DNA from: an archaeon GW2011_AR5
GTDB lineage: Archaea > Aenigmatarchaeota > Aenigmatarchaeia > GW2011-AR5
Reading direction: 5' to 3'
Length of the DNA: 64,000 nucleotides
Assembly: GCA_000806115.1 (NCBI GenBank)
Contig: JWKQ01000001.1
Coordinates: 304,915-368,914 of the forward strand
Shown here piece by piece: positions 51,115 through 57,292 of this stretch (position 1 is the first letter of the stretch; every line of letters begins with the position of its first letter). Position numbers and translations under genes: made by a program. The notes beneath the pieces are model-generated. The model made no database searches, had not been told where the DNA came from, and saw nothing but the letters and a program-made list of their open reading frames with translations.

Positions 51115-52026
51115 ATGCTTCATATGACCGTAGGAATCTTTGGCAACAATGAGCCCGCGCAAGCGCTGCTCAAAAAGCTCGGCAAGTCGGGCACAGTCAA
51201 CGACCTTGCCATTTACAACCACGGAAGCTCCGAAGGGGTTTTCACTTATGTTTCGCCCAATTCCGACAAGATACAGACGCTTCTCCAGGCTCTCAACATG
51301 GCTGAAATCCCTGCAATAGTGATAAGCGAGATAACGGCGGCCCTCGGCGAACAACTGATAGCCATAAGCGAATTCGGGTTCGAAACCGGCTTCATGATAC
51401 TTGACGGGACGTCACGCGAACAAATCATGCCGCTTGTGAAGGACACGTGCATCGAGAAATTCGCGATAGTGAAGGACGGCACGGAACTTGTGGAACAGCT
51501 GAAGAAGCTTAGCCTGAAAAGAGGCGACAGCCCGCTGGTTCAGATTGACAACTATTTCAACGTCAAGAGCGTCGGAACGGTGATACTTGGCATAATGAAA
51601 TCCGGCTCGCTGAAGAAATACGACAAAGTAATGATACAGCCGCTTGAAAAGGAAGTCATGATAAAGGGCATACAGTCCCAGGACAAGGACTTCGAACAGA
51701 CGGAGCCCGGCATGCGGGTGGGACTGAACCTGAAGGGCATAGAAGCCGACGAACTCAGGCGCGGATATGTGATAGGCGGCCTGGACAAGTCGAAAACCTT
51801 CAGGCTGAACCTGCAAAAGAGCAGATACTCGAAAGAGCAACTCAGGGAGAACGACACGGTTTTCCTCTCGGCAGGGCTCCAGGTTGCCGCCGCAAGGGTC
51901 AAAAAAACAAATCCGCTGGAACTTGAATGCGAGCAGCCGCTGTGCTATTCCCGCGACACGAAATTCCTCGTTGCGACAACCAAGCAGGCTCCGCCGCGCA
52001 TAATCGGGCACGCAACATTGCTTTAG
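51115..52026 (+). CDS. Translation-GTPase-like protein lacking GTPase motifs
   Basis: The 303-residue protein has an EF-Tu/SelB-type arrangement: a Rossmann-like N-terminal domain (TVGIFGNNEPAQALLKKLG) in which the P-loop GxxxxGK[ST] is replaced, then domain 2 (PLVQIDNYFNVKSVGTVILGIMKSGSLKKYDKV and EPGMRVGLNLKGI) and a domain 3-like barrel. No DxxG or NKxD is visible, so it should not hydrolyse GTP. Archaeal EF-Tu/SelB-like pseudo-GTPases of this kind exist but are poorly characterised. Binding of tRNA or ribosome is inferred. Confidence 0.8.
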   Translation: MLHMTVGIFGNNEPAQALLKKLGKSGTVNDLAIYNHGSSEGVFTYVSPNSDKIQTLLQALNMAEIPAIVISEITAALGEQLIAISEFGFETGFMILDGTSREQIMPLVKDTCIEKFAIVKDGTELVEQLKKLSLKRGDSPLVQIDNYFNVKSVGTVILGIMKSGSLKKYDKVMIQPLEKEVMIKGIQSQDKDFEQTEPGMRVGLNLKGIEADELRRGYVIGGLDKSKTFRLNLQKSRYSKEQLRENDTVFLSAGLQVAAARVKKTNPLELECEQPLCYSRDTKFLVATTKQAPPRIIGHATLL

Positions 52027-52039
52027 AAAATTCCGCCGC

Positions 52040-52906
52040 TCAGAGCGACTTCTCAAGCCCTTCCTCAAACGAAATTGGGTTCACGCCGAGTTCTCTTATC
52101 ATTGGGGTTACGTCCTCTATCCTGTCCTGCGCGATGCCGAGAATCACCGTTTGTGTAAGCTTTGGGTTCTTCTTCAGCTTCATCGCTTTCGCCGCAAGAA
52201 GCAGTAACCATACCGGCAAATGAACTTTTCGCTTGCTGATTCCAAGCTTTGCCATTATCATGTCAACCATGCGGTTGAACTCTATCGGTTCGCGGCTCGC
52301 AACCACGTAGGTTTTGCCTATTGCTTTCTCAGACAGCGCGCGAAAAAAAACCCTACAGACATCGTCAATATGCACCGGCTGGCGCCTGTATGCGCCGTCT
52401 CCCGGAATTGGAATCATTTTGCCGCCCCTTATGACATTAACAAGCGTGTTGAAGCCCCTGCCGTCTTTGCCGTAAATGAAATCCGGCTTTAGTATGGTCA
52501 CGTCAAGCCCTGACTGCGCGAAAATCTCGTCAGCCATGGCTTTTGTAGTTCCGTAATCGCTCTTCCTTTCTGCAAGCGTCGCCACGGTGCTTGCAACGAC
52601 AATGCGCCTCACCCCGTTTGACTTGCATGCGGCAACAAGATTTTTCGCGCCGCTTACGTGAACGTCGTAGTTCTCCCTGTACGTGGAGGCGCCGAACGCG
52701 GCAACAAGATGTATAACAGCTTCGACGCCTTTTGTCGCCTCCAGAAGGGAGCCGGGATCGGTTATATCACCCTCAACCAGCTCGCACCCTTCCAAGCCTG
52801 CCGTGTCGCTTGATTTCCTCACAAGGCACCTCACGTTGCTCCTTGGGTTAAGGCGTCTAACGAGATTTCTTCCGACGAAGCCGCTTGCTCCGGTAATCAG
52901 TATCAT
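52040..52906 (-). CDS. NAD-dependent epimerase/dehydratase-like (extended SDR)
   Basis: The N-terminal TGASGFVGRNLVRRL is the NAD(P)-binding motif, and the active-site YGTTKAMADE (Y-x-x-x-K) is near 118-127, preceded by VASTVA with the catalytic Ser/Thr. The 288-residue length suits sugar-nucleotide or hydroxysteroid-type extended SDRs. A C-terminal helical section is basic. Substrate unknown; sugar-nucleotide chemistry would match the nucleotidyltransferase at 22317. The ATG is 24 bases from an AT-rich promoter-like stretch. Confidence 0.85.
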   Translation of the reverse strand: MILITGASGFVGRNLVRRLNPRSNVRCLVRKSSDTAGLEGCELVEGDITDPGSLLEATKGVEAVIHLVAAFGASTYRENYDVHVSGAKNLVAACKSNGVRRIVVASTVATLAERKSDYGTTKAMADEIFAQSGLDVTILKPDFIYGKDGRGFNTLVNVIRGGKMIPIPGDGAYRRQPVHIDDVCRVFFRALSEKAIGKTYVVASREPIEFNRMVDMIMAKLGISKRKVHLPVWLLLLAAKAMKLKKNPKLTQTVILGIAQDRIEDVTPMIRELGVNPISFEEGLEKSL

Positions 52907-52936
52907 GCTACTGGTTAGTTATCTAATATTCTTATA

Positions 52937-53021
52937 GTGAACCCAAAAAATATGTGCATGCTGGGTTCACAGATAGCTCACAAGGAAGTATATATATCCA
53001 GATTGTTTCCTTGTAGAGCTA
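52937..53021. repeat. Double hairpin between SDR gene and small orphan
   Basis: Hairpin 1 is GTGAACCC/GGGTTCAC (52937-52970). Hairpin 2 is TAGCTC-ACAAGGAA paired with TTCCTTGT-A-GAGCTA (52974-53021), with one bulged A. The bulge inside a two-part stem is the same design as repeat families B and C, although the sequence differs. Confidence 0.6.
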
Positions 53022-53052
53022 TAAAATCTTGGACGACAGCTACGCCTGACAT

Positions 53053-53325
53053 TCACTTGAGAAAGTCCGCCCGCCCGAACCCGTAACTCAGCTGCCATGT
53101 GTCTCCTGATTCCCTGACATCGAACCAGAACGCATTTGCATCGCCATGGCAGGCAGACTCCTACTTCTTTCGTATAAGCCTTAATGCCTCTTCCCTTTCA
53201 GGCTCTCTTTCTAAAGTATCCCTGTAGTTCATGACAAGCCTGTAATTTATCATCGGGGCGCTGTCTGAGGCGCGAAACCTGCACCCGGAACAGAATACGA
53301 CTTCAGATAGGTGGTCAAAACCCAT
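53053..53325 (-). CDS. Small orphan gene with an in-frame amber codon
   Basis: From ATG at 53325 the frame codes 54 residues with a CSGC pair (VVFCSGCRFRASDS) and helix REEALRLIRKK, then TAG at 53161-53163. The same frame continues without any stop for 35 codons (SACHGDANAFWFDVRESGDT, LSYGFGRADFLK) to TGA at 53053. The downstream part has coding-like composition but no start codon. Either the gene is broken by a nonsense mutation, or TAG is read through; no pylT or pylS is visible. Confidence 0.55.
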
Positions 53326-53524
53326 GATAACTAATGGATGCTAGAAATAAAAGAGTCTGTGCAAAGCGCAGCGCCATGCCGTCCAATAACGCATGTAATG
53401 CGGCGTGGAAGTCCCTGATTTTTCCTTGCCTTATATTTAAAAATTCTCGATGCCTCCAGGACCAGTATTGCTTAAATTCCGGGAAAGCAAACTCTACTTA
53501 TCAATCAAAAAGAGGTGTGAGAAC

Positions 53525-53638
53525 ATGGCGAAGAAAAAAGCAAAAGCTAAACCCAAGACAAAAGTTTCAAAGCCCAAGGCAAAGGGCATGTGCTCCTGCG
53601 GCTCCGGAATGAAGTCTTCTGACTGCTGCGGATGCTGA
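53525..53638 (+). CDS. Small Lys-rich Cys-rich (SEC-C-like) protein, 37 aa
   Basis: A Lys/Ala-rich N-terminus (AKKKAKAKPKTKVSKPKAKG) precedes CSCGSGMKSSDCCGC, which resembles the short zinc-binding SEC-C motif (CxCGSGxK...CC). AGAGGTGTGAGAAC is a good ribosome-binding site. Its design resembles the tiny MAAKKKKKK peptide at 55343. Function unknown; RNA or ribosome binding is plausible. Confidence 0.65.
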   Translation: MAKKKAKAKPKTKVSKPKAKGMCSCGSGMKSSDCCGC

Positions 53639-53710
53639 ACTGAACCAAAAGGTTCATTAGCACTGAGACATTTTTTCCTTTTTAATAAATTACACAGGCT
53701 CTACTTAGAT

Positions 53711-53836
53711 ATGACGGAATTGTTCTGCCCGTTCTGCAAGAAGCCGGTGAAACGCGATTACGAGGCTACTGCCGGATGCGAGAATTGCGCCGAAGACTGG
53801 CGTGTTAACGAACAGGTTGACCATCAGGCTGGTTAA
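53711..53836 (+). CDS. Mini zinc-ribbon protein, 41 aa
   Basis: FCPFCKK and GCENCAE provide four cysteines with ribbon spacing. The rest is acidic. It is followed at 53850 by repeat B2 and is one of five Cys-rich proteins of 30-82 aa within 6.3 kb. Function unknown. Confidence 0.65.
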   Translation: MTELFCPFCKKPVKRDYEATAGCENCAEDWRVNEQVDHQAG

Positions 53837-53849
53837 TCGAGAGATGCCT

Positions 53850-53934
53850 ATTGAGAACTTTGATTGACCATTTTACTATCAAAGTTCACAATAAGGACTT
53901 TGTACAAAAGACATATTATTCAAAGTCCTCTATT
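53850..53934. repeat. Double-hairpin repeat family B, copy 2
   Basis: It is nearly identical to B1: AACTTTGA/TCAAAGTT, centre CACAATAAGG, AGGACTTTG/CAAAGTCCT and GACATATTATTC. The first loop differs completely, while both stems are unchanged. Its right end supplies the TAG stop of the 82-aa gene on the minus strand (53930-53932). Confidence 0.85.
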
Positions 53935-54178
53935 CCTGCTCTTCATTGTCCTGCTCGGAAAGCTTTTCTTCTTCCGTGACAAGATCCGGCTCGCTTTTTG
54001 TGACAACCTCGACTGTCATGCCCTCGCCTTCGGGGCTTTTTGCCACAAGGTATTCGGTGCCGCACGTCTCGCAGGAAACAGGGCGCGGCTCGCTCTGCAC
54101 TTTCTCCACCTTTATGCGCTCGTTGCACTCGACGCAGCGAAAGGCGTTATCGTCAGTCTCAAAGGAATAGTTTTGCAT
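53930..54178 (-). CDS. Small zinc-ribbon protein with acidic tail, 82 aa
   Basis: FRCVECNER and VSCETCGTEY form a four-Cys ribbon (residues about 14-40), followed by a strand and a Glu-rich tail of about 25 residues. It resembles the general archaeal zinc-ribbon proteins of unknown function. Its stop lies in repeat B2, so the acidic tail's end may have been reset by the insertion. TTATATATAAG upstream near 54198 is a TATA candidate. Confidence 0.7.
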   Translation of the reverse strand: MQNYSFETDDNAFRCVECNERIKVEKVQSEPRPVSCETCGTEYLVAKSPEGEGMTVEVVTKSEPDLVTEEEKLSEQDNEEQE

Positions 54179-54245
54179 TATAGTAATTGCCTGGAAATCT
54201 TATATATAAGTGGGGTACGAGAAAAGTTTTCGGCACGGCGCAGAA

Positions 54246-54482
54246 CTACCAATCCGGTCCGTCCCTAGAAGTTTCAGGAGGTCGCTGTCTGTTCCTTTCA
54301 AGAACTTGCTGGAAGACCCAGCTGTCCTGGCGCCCTGTCAATTCCCTGCCATTGACATAAGCCTTGAAATCGATTCCGCCATCGCTGCTTCTTATTTCAT
54401 AACTTACAAAAAACTTGCGGCCCCTGTAAGGCTCGTCTACCCTGCTGTCGCTGGGAAAGTGAATATCTATCCATTCCATCAA
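54246..54482 (-). CDS. Orphan small protein, 78 aa
   Basis: The protein is not recognised. Strands MMEWIDIHFPSD, KFFVSYEIRSSD and IDFKAYVNGREL suggest a small beta sheet, with a charged C-terminus. An ATATAAGC-type box lies just upstream of its ATG (near 54508-54515). It diverges from alaX with a 60-base gap, so both promoters lie there. Confidence 0.6.
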   Translation of the reverse strand: MMEWIDIHFPSDSRVDEPYRGRKFFVSYEIRSSDGGIDFKAYVNGRELTGRQDSWVFQQVLERNRQRPPETSRDGPDW

Positions 54483-54542
54483 AAATCTATGGCAGGAATG
54501 CTAAAAAGCTTATATGGTTCTTAAAAAACTTCGCTACAAGAT

Positions 54543-55256
54543 ATGCTGATGACAGAAGCGCTCTACATGACGGACAGCTACCTGAAGGAATTTGACGCCA
54601 AAGTGATAGAAGTCGAAGGCGACTCGGTAATACTTGACAGGACCGCTTTCTACCCCCAGGGCGGCGGGGTGCTTTGCGACACAGGCGCGCTTGAAAAAGA
54701 CGGGAAGAGCACAGAGGTCGTTGAAGTAACAAAATCGGCCGGACGCATACTGCATAAAGCACCGAACCACGCTCTTTCAGTCGGCGACAGCGTGTGCGGA
54801 AAGATAGACTGGGAGAGGCGCTACGCGCTCATGCGCAACCACACCAGCGCGCACCTCCTTTCATCCATTTTTTACACCCGGCTCGGCGTCCTTGTGACAG
54901 GAAACCAGATAGGAACGGAACAGAGCCGGATAGACTATTCGATGGAAACCATGGACATGGACGCGATAAACAAGGCGTTCGAAAATGCGAACGAGGAAAT
55001 CAAAAAGGACAAAGCCGTGAAAATCTATTCGCTTGCAAGGGAAGAGGCGATGAAGATACCGGGCGTGGTAAAGCTGGCGAACGCGCTCCCGCCAAGCGTT
55101 GACATGCTCCGCATAGTGGAGATAGACGGAGTGGATATACAGGCGGACGGCGGATGCCATGTAAGGAGCCTGAAGGAAATAGGAGAAATATGTTTTCTCA
55201 AGGCAGAGAACAAGGGAAAGAACAACAGGCGGATTTATTATACCCTTAGGAACTGA
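54543..55256 (+). CDS. alaX: Alanyl-tRNA editing protein AlaX
   Basis: AlaX hydrolyses Ser-tRNA-Ala (and Gly-tRNA-Ala), correcting mischarging. The 237-residue protein has the N-terminal FYPQGGGVLCDTG, the zinc-site MRNHTSAHLLSS with H100 and H104, and GGCHVRS with C205 and H206. The size fits the AlaX-M/L group. Several ATG codons near the start are possible (54543, 54549). It is transcribed alone. Confidence 0.94.
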   Translation: MLMTEALYMTDSYLKEFDAKVIEVEGDSVILDRTAFYPQGGGVLCDTGALEKDGKSTEVVEVTKSAGRILHKAPNHALSVGDSVCGKIDWERRYALMRNHTSAHLLSSIFYTRLGVLVTGNQIGTEQSRIDYSMETMDMDAINKAFENANEEIKKDKAVKIYSLAREEAMKIPGVVKLANALPPSVDMLRIVEIDGVDIQADGGCHVRSLKEIGEICFLKAENKGKNNRRIYYTLRN

Positions 55257-55342
55257 GCTGCAAAAGGAAGAAACCGCCCTTCTTAAGAAAATTTTTGATT
55301 AACAGAAGGGCAAATCATGTCAAATAAGGATGTGTTTAAGAA

Positions 55343-55372
55343 TTACTTCTTCTTCTTTTTCTTTGCTGCCAT
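55343..55372 (-). CDS. Nine-residue polylysine peptide ORF with strong promoter and RBS
   Basis: ATG at 55372 codes MAAKKKKKK and stops. In front stand GGAGGTG at ideal spacing and a TATA-like CTATATATAC about 25-30 bases further upstream. The surrounding 215-base gap between alaX and the DUF151 gene has no larger gene. Whether it is translated is untested. Confidence 0.4.
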   Translation of the reverse strand: MAAKKKKKK

Positions 55373-55471
55373 TTTTCACACCTCCGGTTTCTATAGTATA
55401 TATAGATGTTCCCTATTAATAAAGTTTTTTGACATAGTTCTACAAGAAAATAAAAATTTTTCGGCGATTCC

Positions 55472-55978
55472 ATGAAGAAAATCCACACAATTTTGCTCGT
55501 TTTTCTCGCATTTTTCATCGGCGTGAATGCCGGCGGATATTTCTACCAGCCTCCGTACATCCAGGAGATTTTCAGCGCGTCAAACTACGCGTCCACTGAA
55601 GGGCTTGTGGAGATAGAGGCAAGCATCAATTCAACAACCATACATCTGACGGGCGAATGCTATGAAATCACCTTCGACGTCACGCAGGACCAGGCTTACT
55701 CGATCGGGCGTGGGCTGGAGAAGTCTATTGGGGAACGTCCTCTTACCCATGACATAATGAAAGACATGCTTGACATTTTCGGAATCCAGGTGCTTCAGGT
55801 AAAGGTAGACAGGTACATCAGCGACATCTACTATGCCACCATAATATTGAACCAGGGTAACCGCATCCTTGAGCTGGACGCGCGTCCGAGCGACTCGATC
55901 GCGCTGGCTGCAAGAACCGGAAGCAAGCTCTACATCAAGCGGAACATACTCGAGATGAACGGGGACTATCTCTGTTAA
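55472..55978 (+). CDS. DUF151/bifunctional-nuclease-domain protein with membrane anchor
   Basis: An N-terminal signal anchor (ILLVFLAFFIGVNAGGYFY) precedes a DUF151 domain. The family hallmark DARPSDSIALAAR is near 136-148, with GRGLEKSIGERPLTHDIMKDML before it. Some relatives have nuclease activity, but the extracytoplasmic location here differs from theirs. The 168-residue length is normal plus anchor. The stop is followed by the 3' module at 55979. Confidence 0.85.
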   Translation: MKKIHTILLVFLAFFIGVNAGGYFYQPPYIQEIFSASNYASTEGLVEIEASINSTTIHLTGECYEITFDVTQDQAYSIGRGLEKSIGERPLTHDIMKDMLDIFGIQVLQVKVDRYISDIYYATIILNQGNRILELDARPSDSIALAARTGSKLYIKRNILEMNGDYLC

Positions 55979-56080
55979 GCCCCTTTCTTTTTGCGGAAGA
56001 CATGAAGTCTTCCGAGAAATCCAAGAAGCAAAGCTTCTTCGGATTTGAAAAAAGAAAGTCCCTTGGGTTCAAAGAAAGCA
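55979..56080 (+). terminator. 3' module enclosing two hairpins
   Basis: CCCTTTCTTTTT after the DUF151 stop pairs with AAAAAAGAAAG (56048). Enclosed are GGAAGAC/GTCTTCC and AAATCC-AAGAAGC paired with GCTTCTT-C-GGATTT (one bulged C). A second purine arm AAAGAAAGC runs into ATATTATG at 56079. Order and spacing match the modules after L39e, psmA, dph2 and the TFS-like gene. Confidence 0.65.
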
Positions 56081-56136
56081 TATTATGAAAGGCGGCTTGC
56101 TTGCGCAAGCTGAAAAACAAGAACGAAGGAATCAAC

Positions 56137-56883
56137 ATGGCAAAAACAATCAAGGTAAAGAAAAGCGAGATTGCATTCACTATAGCCGTCATGTTCCTTG
56201 TAGGCTTCATCGCAGGCATGCAGTTTGTGCCTCGCGAAGTCCAACTCAACCAGCCCAACCTTGATGGCGAGGTTGTTGTTAGCATGACGCTGCCGGCGGT
56301 TGACAATGAAGGAAGCGGAGTGGCAGGAATGCTGTACACGACGGTAAAGCCGGGTACGGGCAAGATACTTGTCGACACTAGCAGGGTGCTGAACTACATA
56401 GACACCCAGCTCTCTGCGCGCACAGCCGCAAAAGCCGCAAGCAACTATGCAAAGGTGGACTTGAACGGGCTTGACATAATCTACGTCATAAAGGTGAACG
56501 CATCAATCATCGAAGGGCCGTCTGCAGGCGCCTCGATGGCGCTGTCCGTGCTGCTTGCCCTCGAGAACAAAACCAGCGGCAACATAACCATCACGGGCAC
56601 AATCAGCCCCGACGGCACCATAGGCAAGGTGGGCTCAATACTCGAGAAGGGGCTTGCGGCAAAGGCCAACGGCGCAAGAACCTTCCTTGTGCCGAAAGGA
56701 CAGGCAACAGCGGAAAAAACCACAAGGAACACAACATGCAGCAGGCTCGGCAGCATGGACGTATGCAAAGTCAACTATCTGGCGGAAAACATCAACATAG
56801 AGTCATATCTTGGCATAGAAGTGCACGAAGTGGCGAACCTCGAAGAGGCGTACCGCTACTTCAACCAGAGCAGTTTGCCTTAA
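56137..56883 (+). CDS. Membrane-anchored Lon-type (S16) protease
   Basis: After an N-terminal membrane helix (EIAFTIAVMFLVGFIAGMQF) comes an S16 proteolytic domain with the Ser in EGPSAGASMALSVLLAL near 128 and the Lys in PDGTIGKVGSILEKGLAAK near 164, the Ser-Lys dyad. There is no AAA+ domain, so it probably works without ATP outside the membrane. The domain ends in VANLEEAYRYF. The ATG at 56137 precedes AKTIKVKK, a typical cytoplasmic positive start. Confidence 0.9.
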   Translation: MAKTIKVKKSEIAFTIAVMFLVGFIAGMQFVPREVQLNQPNLDGEVVVSMTLPAVDNEGSGVAGMLYTTVKPGTGKILVDTSRVLNYIDTQLSARTAAKAASNYAKVDLNGLDIIYVIKVNASIIEGPSAGASMALSVLLALENKTSGNITITGTISPDGTIGKVGSILEKGLAAKANGARTFLVPKGQATAEKTTRNTTCSRLGSMDVCKVNYLAENINIESYLGIEVHEVANLEEAYRYFNQSSLP

Positions 56884-56907
56884 ATATTTAGATTACAAGC
56901 CAAAAGA

Positions 56908-57255
56908 ATGCTGGAAGGAATTGAAGGCGTCAATGATTATGTCATTCAGTCAAGAAAGGTAAACGGCTATCAAATAACAAGACCTGTCAGGACAATCGGG
57001 TTCAGAATGGAAAGCTGGAATCCCGGGTTTCATCTTCAGTATGAATTCAGGGCGCTAGGGCAGTCAATGGGCGTTGTCGGCTGCGATTATGCAGACGCAG
57101 AACAGAAGTTATGCGATGCTTTGGTTGCCTTGTATTCAGACCTGACCAGAATAGATGACAGTCATGCCAGCGAAAAGCAGCGGATATTCAATTCAATAGG
57201 CAGAGCGGACCTAAGCACATTTATAATGCCTGTCTGCCTGCCTTCGCATCACTGA
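56908..57255 (+). CDS. Orphan small protein, 115 aa
   Basis: The protein is not recognised. Its N-terminal half is beta-rich (YVIQSRKVNGYQITRPVRTIGFR, GFHLQYEFRALGQ) and its C-terminal half helical (DYADAEQKLCDALVALYSDLTR). It follows the Lon-type protease by 24 bases and may be cotranscribed. A TTAAATATTTAG box sits before its ATG. Codon use is native. Confidence 0.6.
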   Translation: MLEGIEGVNDYVIQSRKVNGYQITRPVRTIGFRMESWNPGFHLQYEFRALGQSMGVVGCDYADAEQKLCDALVALYSDLTRIDDSHASEKQRIFNSIGRADLSTFIMPVCLPSHH

Positions 57256-57292
57256 CAGTATTTATTTCTATCGCGTCCTCTATATTAAAGAT

